Below are positions 42,320-53,919 of a stretch of DNA of 64,000 bases, in pieces. Made by a program: the position numbers and the translations under genes. This stretch comes from Thereva unica (lineage: Eukaryota > Arthropoda > Insecta > Diptera > Therevidae): positions 241,821,143 through 241,885,142 of the forward strand of contig OX465281.1 in assembly GCA_949987705.1 (NCBI GenBank). Direction: 5' to 3'. How positions within the stretch are numbered: position 1 is the stretch's first letter; each line of letters opens with the position of its first letter. Under the pieces are notes generated by a model. That model saw only the letters and a list, made by a program, of their open reading frames with translations. It did not search any database and had not been told where the DNA came from.

Positions 42320-44290
42320 AATGACCAAATAACCGACCTTTCGAAATGTTAAAAAGCGTGGGACTTTACCTATATTCTTATTTTATTATTACTGCAACTT
42401 TTCGATATATACTGGCTTGAGCAAAACAGTTTTCATTCAACATAATTTTTTACATTTTAGTCCATTTCTAAACAAAAGCATATTTTTAAGTTTTGTAACG
42501 GTCAGTTTTGCTCAAAAATCTCTAAATAATTACTTGACTAAAAATCACTGTCGAGAATGAAATTCAGAAGTTGTTCGAAACCAAAAAGTAGGCGAGGGAA
42601 AATAAAACAAAAATAGAAAAGAAAAATTTGAGAGTCAGTCTGGGAAAAAATATTGAATAGAATAGAAGGTTGATCGGATAGTTTGTTTTGGAAAAAATCG
42701 GTATAGTTGATAGAGGTTTAGAAGTTTTGAAGGGGTCGATATGCGAGTCAAGAAAAAAATGGTGCTGTAATTGTAATGGCGATAAAAACTTAAATAGAAA
42801 AAAACGTAGAAGGAATCTAATCGTATAGTAACCAACTCATCGAAGAAGTTAGAAAACACCTACGTGAGAAGAAGAAGGAAGCGGTGGTGCCAGTTGGTGG
42901 GACATTAGCTCGACGGTTCCTGCTGGAAAAGAAGGTGACAGGCGGTGTAGATTATTGATCGGGGATAAAGGCGACCCGAGGACCTGACCAGAACCTGTGG
43001 GAGTACTAGCTCTGTCATTTTGTGGAGGCTGGTCGTCCAACTTATATATATATATTTTTTGGAAATATTTTTATTCTTGCCGAAAACTGTGGTATGTACT
43101 AAAAAAATTTATAAGAAGCTGGCGTTATTGGTTATTAAGGTGATGATACGCGTTTTGCCTCCGTTTTGTCTGAATTTTCTGTCCTTGGCATAGCATCCTG
43201 GAAGGCATAATCCTTTTTTTCAAGTAACAAGAAGAAAACGCGTCAACCGTGCAATATTGATGACAACTGGTGGCTAAGAACGGCTTTATTCCTAATAAAG
43301 AGGAAAATTGTGGCTGCGTTTTCCCATATTTTGGTTGACTTCAGTTTTTTTGGCGGTGCAACACCCAGATTTATAAGAGGAAAAAATCCAAACATACACA
43401 CTCCACCACCAATCATAAAAATGTATGCTTAGATTTAAGACTTTAAACGATTAACTTCTTTTGATCTGTTCATAGTTCATAGTATTTATATTGCTATTTA
43501 CATTTATGTTCTCTTTTTTTTTGACATATTTTTATTCTTGTTATTTTACAGGTATTTAATTTTCCTTAAATGACTTCGTGATTTAATAGATCATTTGTAA
43601 AAAACTAAACGACGTAAGGGTACCCGTGCGACGCGTTTTCTTTTCAACATCTTTCGTCCCCAGCATTGTATAATTATAGTTAATTATAGATTACCGGTTC
43701 GTGTAGTTGAGAATTTTTTTATTGTTGTATCTGATACCATTAGTATGGCATGGTGAATGAATATTGAGTATCTTTGGTAAATTCATTGTTGTATTCTTGT
43801 GCGCTGATGACCTGTAATAAACAGGAATGTTAAAATGTTAATTGATTATAATATAAATATAATGTCGGTGTATTAAATTTTTTTGTGGAATGGTTGGGAC
43901 GGGTGGTATTTCTTTTCAGGGTGTCCTAGATAGTGACTTTCCCTGAAGCTGATAGTCTTCGATACTATGAGCTGTAAGGGAAACAGATAGCCATGATACG
44001 GCTCAGGCGAGGACCGAAGGACGACGGGAATTGAAGAAGATTTTTCCTAGTCACAGGTAAGTGGTGAACCAACCGCGGTAAGGCCCGGCCACACACCCCA
44101 CGACCCCTCCGGCGAGCTAGATAACTCCGTGTGGCCGGCGTAGGAGTTCCGGAATTTTGTTTCCTTTCTTATGTATGGTATTGGCTCCTTGGTCATGCTT
44201 TTCCGGGCTTATGGCTAAGGGGGTAATACCTCGCATAAGTGGCGCCCTATATTTTATCGCGCCATTATGCTATTACAGTTTTTTAAACTA
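42320..44290. other. AT-rich DNA, no gene supported
   Basis: Short frames (42635-42859, 42849-43040) lack domains. A GC-rich patch at 44080-44150 has inverted CCGGCCACAC / GTGTGGCCGG words that may be the ends of a tiny element, but no duplication was found. Confidence 0.4.
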
Positions 44291-44296
44291 TATTTA

Positions 44297-45145
44297 TAGT
44301 TTTCTACCTTTTAGTTTATTATATGTCTTCCGTTATTTTGTGGTGACCGATATTTAAAATGAGGTTACCCAGCTTACTGTACTCTATTCATCATACACTT
44401 TTATTTGGTATCCATACCGAGAGCGTTGTAAGAAAAGGTAGTTCGCCATTTTGTGTTGGCTGCCATTTTGAATTTGGAATTACGCCACCCAGGTAATAGT
44501 ATTCTACTTGTCATATCCTTTCATTTGATACCCATACCGATAGCGATGTAAATAAAAAAGTAATCCGCCATCTGTGTTGGCCGCCATTTTGTTCCGGCCA
44601 CCATTTTGAATTTGGAATAGCACCAAATAGGTAATTATAATATACTTATCATTCCCGTTCATTTGATACCCATGTCGGCGGTCAGCGAGCACAATTGCGA
44701 AATTCGGCCGCCATCTTGAAACGGCCATCTTGATTTTTTTATAAAATGGTCAGATTGCATTGTCACTTGAACTGTACGTGTGTGCAAAATTTGAATCTGA
44801 TCGGTTATATGGAAGTGGGTCAAAAACAATTTTCAAGATTTGTCTACATACTGTACATCCATCCATACATACAGGTAGAGCTAATATATAGTGCATATAA
44901 ATAGCCTAAAACATGCCCGCCAAAATACTGAATCTTCCAGTGAAAGTCCCATCCCAATCGGATTAGCCGATTCCGAGATTAGCCCGAACAAACAGACAGA
45001 CAGACATACAGACATACAGACAGACAAAATTTTAAAAATGCGTGATTTCATTTTAAAATCATGTAAATAACCATATAAAATTAAAAAAACACAATTATTT
45101 TGAAATCACAGACAGACATTCCAATTATATTTATAAGAATTCGTT
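44297..45145 (-). repeat. Dispersed CACAAAATGGCGG repeat with internal tandem units
   Basis: On the - strand it starts ATAAATATAATTGGAATGTC, then GTCTGTCTGTG and the gene-poor body. The body holds about three imperfect units of roughly 120 bases (near 44410, 44530 and 44665 on the plus strand), each with a CC(G)CCATTTTGT word, TGAATTTGGAAT and CATTTGATACCCAT. Matching copies lie at 4.7-5.3 and 30.0-30.8 kb. No terminal inverted repeats were found. It may be a Helitron- or Penelope-like derivative, but the class is open. Confidence 0.65.
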
Positions 45146-46550
45146 TGTTTTGTCCGGATTTTGGGGATAAAACTTTTAAAGTAAATTCAGATCACAAGGT
45201 ACACTCTGAGATAACTTTGTTCGATATCATCTAAATTTCAGTATGCCAGTAATTTTCATAACGGAAGCAAAACCTAAAGGGATATCGTTTCGTAAAAATT
45301 ATTCTTGATAATATTTTAATATTTTTAAGCAACATCAAAAATTCCAGTAAATATTTACCTTTATATTCACACAAGCTACCCGGAAAACCATCCATATTTA
45401 CGGATAAAAGCTTGCAGACGTATGTATGTTTTCATTTATCTTCATGAATAAACAATTTGAATAGTTGAAATATGCGGCCGCCAGAATTGACTACTCCTAT
45501 TAATCTCATCACTCTTTTTGTTGTGTTTCAAATTAGCCGTCACCTGCGTGAAAAATGATTAATTTCTTTTTACCTTTTTACACAATCGTAATCTATTCAG
45601 AAAGCTACAAAAGAAGAATTTTTAAAATTTTCATAAACTAAAAGTAAAATTTGCATATTTCGTCACTGAACAAGAATAACTTATCATAAATGAATAGATA
45701 TTTGAGAGAATTTTTAGAACATTTCAACGACACGAAATATTTTCATTGGTTAGCATACATCTCAACTAATGCTTAATACTTTCAAAAACAATGTTGTCGT
45801 TCTACACCAAGCCCCGTTCTCCGTACTCCTTTGCATATGGGTTAAGCCATACCAAATTTAATCCCGAAAAGAAAACTGAGAAACCGTTGCTCCTTTCTGG
45901 AGATTGTATCGCGAATTATTGCCAAGGATATAGGCAACCAACTTACAAATGTTTCCACATAAAGTGCACTTATGTCAGAAATTATTGCCGAAATATTCTC
46001 AACAACAATTGGTGAGAAAAGGGGATGACTTCGTTCATGGCAACATAAGAAGTGATGAAGCTCGTTTACATTTGAGGGGCATTCAGCTGCTTCTGGGGGG
46101 TGTTTCTACAGTAAGTACCCCAGCTTAGGTGGCTGTCTGGTCTAGCTCAAGGAAAAAATCGATTTTTTTTAAGGAACGAGGATGTATGAATGTAAAACAC
46201 AGAACCACAATCTACCCTGAAGGAGCCTTTTATAATAAATGCACAGGGTGGTCCGAAAGGTAAGGAGGGTTTTGTTGTTTTCTTTTGTAGATTTCACAAG
46301 GTTTATCGTAGTGATTAACAATGAAAGCATTTAAAATGAAAATGAATAGTTGAAGATGTGGTATGAATTTTTAAGTTAGGAATTTAAGTTCAATAGCTGT
46401 AACTTTATGATTTTTAGGAAAACACTCTTCGATTAGTCTCTTAAAGTGTACTGTCAATAAATGTACGAGCTTTGTCATTACACCATTACTTGATTTGCGA
46501 GTAGGAGGCTTTCCACAAAGCCAACTCGAAATCCCTGACAAACCATAATA
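45146..46550. other. AT-rich DNA, no gene seen
   Basis: A 74-codon frame at 45791-46015 is unrecognised and has no signal peptide or domain. No repeat boundary found. Confidence 0.4.
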
Positions 46551-48175
46551 GCTCTGTTTCTTTACGCAATCCCGAGATCTTTGGGATCCCGAAGATCCCG
46601 AAACGTGTTTCTTTACTTTTCTCTGGCTCGAAAAAGAGGGGAAATTGTCATTTCCCCAGGATCCCAAAGAGCCAGAAGTTTTTACTTCTGGCTGCTTGGG
46701 CAAATGAGAAATGTCAAAAAGTGACAGTTCTCAGTTGAAGTGACAATTGAATTTAAACATGTCATCCGGATTAATATTTTTCATAAAAGTAAAGAAATGT
46801 TCCAATTTGGGGTAAATTCCGGATAAATAGTATATTATAGTAGAATTAGAGAAGGTCTACGTAGACTTAAGGAATCCATCAGGCTTTAATTTCTATAAGA
46901 AATGTAAGAAAACAAGAACTATGTTGGTGTTTTTGAATTTATTTGATTCTGATTTTTTAAACATAAATAAAGAAATGTAATTAATAAAACTGTTTTGGAA
47001 TATTAATAAACCTAATAATAACTAATAAGTGTGTCTGTTTAAGAAATGAGCAGCAGAACAAAATTTGATAAATTCATTTTGGACCGTAGTAGCATTTTGC
47101 AAAAAAGGATTTATCCCGGATTTGTTATGTTGCCCCCAAATGTGCTTCTGTAAATTGGTACCGAGGTTAGCGGTAAGACTACTTCCACTGCGAACGGAAG
47201 CCCAACCAGCGCACCGTGTACCTAAAGTTAGATAGTTGATAGATAGCTAGGATTCTAACGGCTAGTATGGAGATTTCTAAAGTCTTCCAGAACGTAACTG
47301 CGCAGTGCACGCTGCCTGGTTTTGCCTAGAACTGTGCATCTACACAGAAAATGAACGAATTTTTCCTTCTCGGCAACGGACCATTGACCATTTTAGTTTC
47401 TTTGTCATTAATGGGTCAAGCCGGAGTCCCTTATTCTGTTCTGAAGTTGTTGAAAACGCCTTATATATCCAGGAAGGCTCTTAAGTGGGCTGTTTTTATT
47501 GTATTCAGGATTCTGCAGTAGAAACTAATACATGCAGTCCCGTAATCACTTATAATCCTCTGAAATATGAAGGCTTGGAGAACGACATAGAGACCTTATT
47601 ATTCGAGTGTATAGTACTATAGATTTTCGAAACCCAGGATTGTTCTGGAAATAGTTATTGAAGTGGGAGCAAACTCAGCACAAAAGCAAGATCACGAAGC
47701 AGATCCTGATTGGAAAAAGGCAGGGCGGCGCTTTCATAGGGTCAATTGGTGCAATTGCACCGGGCACAATTGGACGTGGAGCGATTTCAGGACAAAGCGA
47801 AAAGGTGTGCCTTCATTTTCATAGACCTCGACAGAGTGTTTGGGTCTTGTTCCATTGGCCTTCACTGCGATCAAAAAATGAACAGTAATGAGGAGGCGCA
47901 ACGCAATATACTGCACCGGACGCATAAAATCCAAACGCCGGCCCTGGAGATGTATGATAAAAAAGACACAACAAGATTTACATAAGTAGAAATTAAAAAA
48001 TTAGTCATAAAGTCAAGTGAAAACAGAAATGTCATTCACGTTCTTCTTCTTTATTTTCCAGAACTCCCAAAAAGCCGTTTCTTTACTTTGACATTTCTAT
48101 CCCCACCCTTCAAAAAAAAACTCGGGATCTTTGGGATGTTTGGACCCTTCGGATTTAGTAAAGAAACAGACTTAA
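46550..48175. repeat. Region bounded by inverted GTTTCTTTAC modules
   Basis: CTGTTTCTTTACGCAATCCC (46553 on) and the inverse word TAGTAAAGAAACAGACTT near 48156-48172 carry related flanking text, including CCCGAGATCTTTGGGAT and its inverse. Further GTTTCTTTACTTT words lie at 46605 and 48077. It could be a foldback element or two small palindromic MITEs; the ends are not clear. No gene is supported inside. Confidence 0.4.
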
Positions 48176-49345
48176 TGCTAGAGGAAAATCTCGTATGTAA
48201 ACTAGAGCTGTACAGAGAGCAGAGTGTTGGGTGGGAGACGAATATAAAACGAGTTTGTAATGGGTGCCTCTTTTCGCTTTTGAGCCAGTACAATGAGGCG
48301 AGGTGCTATTGTAATTCTAAAATGACAAAAACAAGCAAATTAAAACAAAAATAGTGAAGGGCTTTTTACAAGTTTAATTTTAAATCAAGTTCGAGTTCTT
48401 ACACAATTTAAGAAATCTTATATCTTCACACTGTATATTTATAATTTGCACTCCTGTCTCGAATAAGTTCCCCCAAAATTGAGGCCTTATTTTAAAATTG
48501 AGGCCGCAGTACAATTTACCATCGTGTAAGGGACAAATGTACTGCCTCGTGTAAGTACGGCTTAGCTCTATACGGCACGCCTCAAAGTGAAGTTCCCTCG
48601 CCACTGCTTTGACTTGTGGTTATACATACAACATGGCTGTTTTTTTTTTGTGAAGCTAAGAGACGGGAGTTGCTGTGTCAGGTAAAAAACACACAAAAGT
48701 CGCTGTGTGTTAAAGAGAGATATTATCATGCATTTCGTTTCAGATGAAATAGTTCATCATGCGCCATTACTACAAAGGTTTTATTTAGCTACAGACAATA
48801 GAGATCGCGTAATCTTATGATGAAGTCGCGAGGTCGATACGGGCATATCCGGCCAGACTGAAGAATACTATATCATACTCCCAGCAGTAGATATGGGAAG
48901 GAAAAACCCAGAGGGACGACAGACGAACATTTTTTGCAATTTGTCGGCTCTGCTTCGCCACTTTACCGGTGAAGTTTTGAAGATTAAAATAGGAGATACA
49001 TATGTATGATTAGTAGCGTGAATCTGCCGTACAGAATCTACAGTCATTTGTACCATTCTATCGCACCCATAAGCAAAGCTTATTCTCGAGTCTGGTGGAA
49101 ATACAGTACTCATTGCGGCCAATCGTGCCAAGACAACATTCGCTCGGAACTGCTTACATATGAACAGCCCACACTATATTAAGTGACTCAAGGAGTAATT
49201 AGGCAAGCATGGTAGCAGAAGCGATATCTGAACCCTAGAAAAGAGTCATTTTATGCCCGGTATGTAAAAAAGGATATTTAACAGCGCTATGATAGTCTAG
49301 TATATCCTTGACAGACTATTATCCTTAATCAAGATGACTCTTTTC
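48176..49345. other. Intergenic DNA, no gene supported
   Basis: Near 49235-49280 the + frame gives ILCPVCKKGYLTAL, similar to a reverse transcriptase P.YKKGD motif, too short to call. Confidence 0.35.
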
Positions 49346-49349
49346 TAGT

Positions 49350-50130
49350 GTTCAGGCATCGCTTCGACGGAGTACCGCGTTGAGTGGGAGGTAAGAAAAA
49401 GATCCAGGATCAAGGTCTGAAACGTCAGGAACTCGTGTGGCACAATTAACCAATTGATGTCCCCAGCCAGAAACACTGGTCCCATTCGAGTAATTGAGCC
49501 AATTCGCATTGTAAACGTTGAAATCACCAGCAACAATCATTTCACACTTCGGATGTAAGAATAGGAATTCGGAGATACGATCGGAGATAGGGTCAAATGC
49601 TATGGAAGTGGCTTCATTATTGATATTAGGGCTCCTATATAGAAAACAGAAGAAAATGACGTACTTATGAAGTATAACATTTTCAGACCGAGGTGGTTAA
49701 AGTCAGGCGATGGGTGATGTGCTGTTGTACACTTTCTGAAAGGCTACGTTTTTCCTTATATGAATGGCAATTCCTCTATGAGGGGAGAGATTATTAGACA
49801 ATGATGTACCCGGAAACCTGGTAATGATCTGGAACATCATTATGTAAAATGCGAAAATTGGGGAAGACTAATTGGATAAATGGCACCACACAGACCAGAA
49901 ATTTATTTGAAGCCCTCATATGTTGGCAAAGTCGGTACCAAAGTTATTGTATCGCGGTTTCGCATGCGCAAGGTTGCAGTACTCAGGCGAACAGGCGTTG
50001 CCGAATCGATCGAAGGAGAAGGAGCTTACTTTTGATGTCTGTCCGTCGAATCCACTATTAATACGGGTGTTGATGACAATTCTACCTTTACTATCACTAC
50101 ACCGGTTTGGAAATTTATGATTGTTGTTTT
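49350..50130 (-). pseudogene. Jockey-like LINE endonuclease fragment
   Basis: On the - strand the frame pieces KPRYNNFGTDFANI (near 49930), an intermediate region with stops, and MIVAGDFNVYNANWLNYSNG (49480-49540) match KPRYKNFCIDCTNI and VAGDFNVHNVNWLNYSNG of the LINE at 20.9-24.5 kb. The fragment stops before the reverse transcriptase. Confidence 0.75.
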
Positions 50131-50339
50131 CACTTTCACTTATCAAGACAATACACCGTTGGCAGCACAATTAACAATTGGGGGTTGATAAATCTCCATA
50201 TACCGATGTATTTAGGACGCATTGTGATAAAATTCCTTGTATGTAGGACAGTGAAATGTGAGTTAGACAAGGTAATAAGAGAGTACAGAAGAACTGTGCG
50301 GATGTGCTTATCGTGTACAAGATGTATTGGCACTACGCA

Positions 50340-50800
50340 TCCAGCAAAAAGGGGTCGCTGTCGGATTCGCTGATAATATCGAAATCATGGTAATAGGAGG
50401 GCAGCTCGACGAAATCGAAATATTAGCGATAAAGACGTGGTTCTAGAAAGTTGGTCTAATGCTAGCTGAGCACAAAGCGGATTGAGTGCCAATTAGCAAA
50501 CGGAAAATGATGGGGGCCATAACGGTGAAAGCAGGTGACCAGGACATCGACTCCCAGCCCTCATTAAGGTATCAGGGAGTGATGATTGACCGAAATTCCA
50601 ACTACTAAATGTATTTGGCGGGCAGAGCAGCGGAAAAAACTTTCGCCATCAGCGCACTCGGGACTAAATGACATGAAACATAGCAGTTAGATAGCTGATC
50701 CAGTCCCATGACGTAATGACGTACATAAGTCGGTTACGCGGGGAGAGTAAAAGATAAGAAAAAAGTCATTTTTAAGGCAGGGTTAGGGGTCCTCCGAACT
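50340..50800 (+). pseudogene. R1-like reverse transcriptase fragment
   Basis: The + frame reads GVAVGFADNIEIMVIGG, then LAEHKAD, VPISKRKMMGAITVKAGDQ and SQPSLRYQGVMIDRNSNY, with in-frame stops. This is the palm and following region of R1-group LINEs. The catalytic FADD has become FADN. It is distinct from the R1 copy at 36-41 kb and lies on the other strand. Confidence 0.65.
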
Positions 50801-51015
50801 GATAGAATGCAGTCCAGATAAGAATGCAGTCCACTTTTCGCAATACCCATGAGCTAGCTAGTGAATTAGGCCGAAGGTCGCTAATCCTTCGGCCCCACTG
50901 TTTCGGCTCTGGTGACCCTTTTAAAAGTCCCTTCAATAACTCCAGGCCACAGTAATGCCTTTACAGCCTATGCCCGTAGAGACTCAAACAGCATGAAGAA
51001 TGTTTTGTCTCTAAC

Positions 51016-51741
51016 CACTAATAGCCCAGTTGTCAGAGACTTTGAACCGGCTCAAAAATTTGATATCGCTGAAAATTGGATCATAGGTACTTTTTTGGGT
51101 GTAGAACACGATAAAAAAAACTTTGCTGTTCTAAAGTGTATGATAACTTCGCAATTTCGAAAACAATTTCGAAAATTTGGTTTTTGCGTTATATCTCGAA
51201 AAATAAAAACAAAATTCGAATAACTAATTGCACCACGAGAAAGAGCGAAAAATTTCACTAAAAGTTATGTAATAACATAATTAAAAAATCTCTTTTCATT
51301 ATTATAAAAAATTAATAAAAGTATGAAAGCGAATTCGAAAACTCTACGGGCGCCAAACCTCAGAATTCAAATATTCAAGCGAGGCGGTCGTGGAAAAACT
51401 AAAGTATCGTTGCCTAAAATGTACGCATGAAGAAAAACAAAAAAGGATTTTAAAGAGGAGGCTCTAAGCTTTCTAATGAAGCCATTAGTTTCATAAAATT
51501 TACGTTTTAAAATAATCATTTTCTCTTACAGCATTCATTCAACGCCATTTTTATATCCACAAATAGCCGGGGCACACAATTTGCAGCCTTTTACTTCTCT
51601 CGACTGCACACACTTTAGAACAGCATAGTTTTTTTATCGTGTTCTAACACCCAAAAAAGTACCTATGATCCAATTTTCAGCGATATCACATTTTGTGCTG
51701 GGTTTCAGTCTAAATTTGGCTCTGACAACTCGGCTATAACC
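51016..51741. mobile_element. DNA element with about 120-base inverted repeats
   Basis: The left arm (51016-51139) and right arm (51609-51741) are reverse complements. They share GATATCGCTGAAAATTGGAT, CATAGGTACTTTTTTGGGTG, TAGAACACGATAAAAAAACT and CAGTTGTCAGAG-like outer words. Both sides near the boundary are AT-rich and no exact duplication is visible. Frames across the arms are palindrome by-products. Confidence 0.7.
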
Positions 51742-53090
51742 AAATAAAAAAAGTCCAATTGGCGGGATTTAAAAATGTTGTTTTCGACTACCATTTGCCC
51801 GCGACTACCATGGCTCGCGCTGGAAATATTGGCCTTACAACAAGAAAAGAACAATGGGTATGGAGATATACATAGCTAGAATTACTACAATTATCACGAA
51901 ATAGAAGCACTCCTTAACTTTCTTTGTAAATGCCCGGCTCTATCCAAACCCAAGCAACACACTAGCAACTACAATACTACTGGCAAACTTCTGGCATACT
52001 TAAAAGAGATCTTCAAACTATTATTGGGGGCCTGGTACGCTTCCTTAACTCCACAATATGGCATTGAACATCCATTACTGTGTTTCCATGAGCCAGGGTA
52101 GAGTTTTCGTTAAGTAAACAGAAAGCTTTTTCTCTCAAGATCACTCGATGCCGTTTCCATGGCAGTTCTGGGTTCAATTGACAGATAAATAATTTTACAT
52201 TATGTCGCCTTAGTATAGTGGTAAAGAATACTGCCATTTGCAAAACCCAACTTAACCGGACTGGGATCGTTGAGTCTACTTGGATTTAACGACTTTACTC
52301 AATCTCCGCTTCCATGGGCGCTTAATCTGAGTAAACTCAGGGTGAGCTCTGCATGGAAACTCAGTACATTACAGTCGGGTAAACAGCCACCTAACCATAT
52401 CTACACGAGTTTAAGGCATCAAAACGATGGCACTGGTAGCAGCCTGACGCCTAATCTAAGAAATTTAAAAATTTACCCAATTTTGACTGCTAAGTTATGA
52501 TGGTTTTATTTCCATTTAGTTTACAATTAGGTTTAGAATATATTGCAATTTTTAATTCTTCCATCAGCTGTTATCATCACATTTATGGGAAAAATAGCGG
52601 TTAGAAACCGCCTCAAAACTACTAGGGGTTAAAAAATGTTTTCATCGAACGTCGACCTTCCAAGTGGTCCTCAATGTCACTCACTATTCGTTTAAATTCA
52701 TCCAAAATAGACAGGGTGTATGATAAACTGGATTAAAATACTCGTACAATAGCCAAGAAAAGCAATGAAAGGTTGAACGTACAACCTTGACAGAAATCAA
52801 TGAAAACAAGTCTGATAAAATGTGACTTTTTTGTTAGCCAAGAGATGGCGCTTTCAGTTAAGGGACATTACCAGTTTTGGGAAGGTCGTTATGCATTGTA
52901 AATTAGAAAATTCAGTATTTCACAAATGGTGTAGTAGTCTTCAAATGACTTAATGCCAGAAAATTTGGCCTAGTCTAGCCTGGATAATCACTTATACATC
53001 CTCAAAGTTGATCGATCCGCACAGCACAAAAAACTACTCAGTCCCTAAAATTTACCCAAGATTCAAACCAATTCTTTAAAAATCATTACA
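51742..53090. other. Intergenic DNA, no gene supported
   Basis: A tRNA-like A box (TTAGTATAGTGGT near 52212) occurs without a convincing B box. Nothing else was recognised before the 3' end of cuticle gene 4. Confidence 0.4.
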
Positions 53091-53096
53091 CACGTT

Positions 53097-53102
53097 TTTA
53101 TT
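53097..53102 (-). terminator. Poly(A) signal of cuticle gene 4
   Basis: AATAAA on the gene strand, about 96 bases after the stop. Confidence 0.65.
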
Positions 53103-53197
53103 AAAGACAAAAAACGCCATACAAAAGTTTCACCACTAAATAAATTAAGTATGATAATAGTCCGGCAGTTAGAAAAGTTGATCTCGCTTAGGGCTTA

Positions 53198-53716
53198 CTA
53201 CTCAGCTGCTGGCGCAGGAGCATCCTCCGCTGGAGCCGGTGCTGGTTCAGCTGGGGATGGTACTGGAGCTGCTGGCGCTGCAGGCGCTGGAGGAGGTGTT
53301 GGTGCAGGAGCTGCAGCAGCTTTCGGGGCTGGAGCCTTCACCGCTTTGGGTTCAGATGCTGCCCCAACGACCCCCGAACTTACTGCCTTTGCTGCACCAG
53401 CAATAGCTGAATGAATGATCGTACCTTCTGGCCGGAATCCATTTTCATCAGCTGTGTAGAATACTTCAACAGTTTGACCATCAGGATCGACGTACTTGTA
53501 CGATCCCTTAACAGCATAGTAGGCTGTATCCGTGCCAGCGTTCATAAGGGTTGCAGACACCTCCTGCTTGGTCTGATCGCTACCTTCGAAGCCGAACTCA
53601 TATGCCGAATCGCCCATATTGAACATTTGTGACACTATGGTGGCGTCCGAACTGGCCGGCCGGCCGTAAACCGCCACGAAAACACTAAGTAAAACAATTA
53701 ACGTTGTGAACTTCAT
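53198..53716 (-). CDS. RR-1 cuticle protein 4 with Ala/Pro-rich tail
   Basis: 172 residues from MKFTTLIV; an in-frame ATG nine codons upstream lies in the leader region between the initiator and the TATA box, so it is not used. Signal peptide 1-18 (ends AVYG before RP). The RR-1 domain is at about 37-100: YEFGFEGSDQTKQEVSAT, YYAVKGSYKYVDPDGQTVEV (66-85), FYTADENGFRPEG. It is followed by IHSAIAGAAK and an unusual tail of about 50 residues (121-172) made of APAP, AAPA and PAPAE repeats. Such Ala/Pro tails occur in stiff-cuticle proteins and in mucin-like proteins. The core is a duplicate of gene 3, and the tail is the main difference. GCN-rich repeats could have expanded by slippage. Confidence 0.94.
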   Translation of the reverse strand: MKFTTLIVLLSVFVAVYGRPASSDATIVSQMFNMGDSAYEFGFEGSDQTKQEVSATLMNAGTDTAYYAVKGSYKYVDPDGQTVEVFYTADENGFRPEGTIIHSAIAGAAKAVSSGVVGAASEPKAVKAPAPKAAAAPAPTPPPAPAAPAAPVPSPAEPAPAPAEDAPAPAAE

Positions 53717-53720
53717 TTTA

Positions 53721-53760
53721 ACTTCTGATAATGGCGACAACACTGACAGCGCTTTTTATA
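53721..53760 (-). promoter_or_regulatory. Core promoter of cuticle gene 4
   Basis: TATAAAA (plus-strand 53754-53760) lies 34 bases before the A in TATCAGAAG; the leader to the ATG at 53716 is about 10 bases. Confidence 0.75.
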
Positions 53761-53894
53761 CTGATGATGGGGGATTCTTGTCTTCATCACGAAATTTTCG
53801 GGTTTTCTATATTCTATTCGTGTGCGCGTGTCGAGATTTCTAAACAATAAATTTTATTATTTTCATAAGAATCAACAATCCCCCCATTGATGAT

Positions 53895-53919
53895 AGGTTA
53901 GAGTTCAGTGCAATGCATC
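53895..53919 (-). promoter_or_regulatory. Upstream block shared with cuticle gene 3
   Basis: The 25-base identical partner of 34500-34524, about 179 bases upstream of the ATG. A weaker relative (AAAGTTCAGTTTAAT) lies upstream of gene 5 at about 61463-61477. Confidence 0.5.

Noticed and set aside
44080..44150. Inverted CCGGCCACAC words as a MITE
   Set aside because: Arms of only about 10 bases with no target duplication.
46371..46703. 110-codon - strand frame, serine-rich
   Set aside because: It spans inverted repeat modules and shows no domain; coding is not supported.
52205..52275. tRNA-like A box TTAGTATAGTGGT
   Set aside because: No matching B box or cloverleaf; a chance match or an unrecognisable SINE relic.
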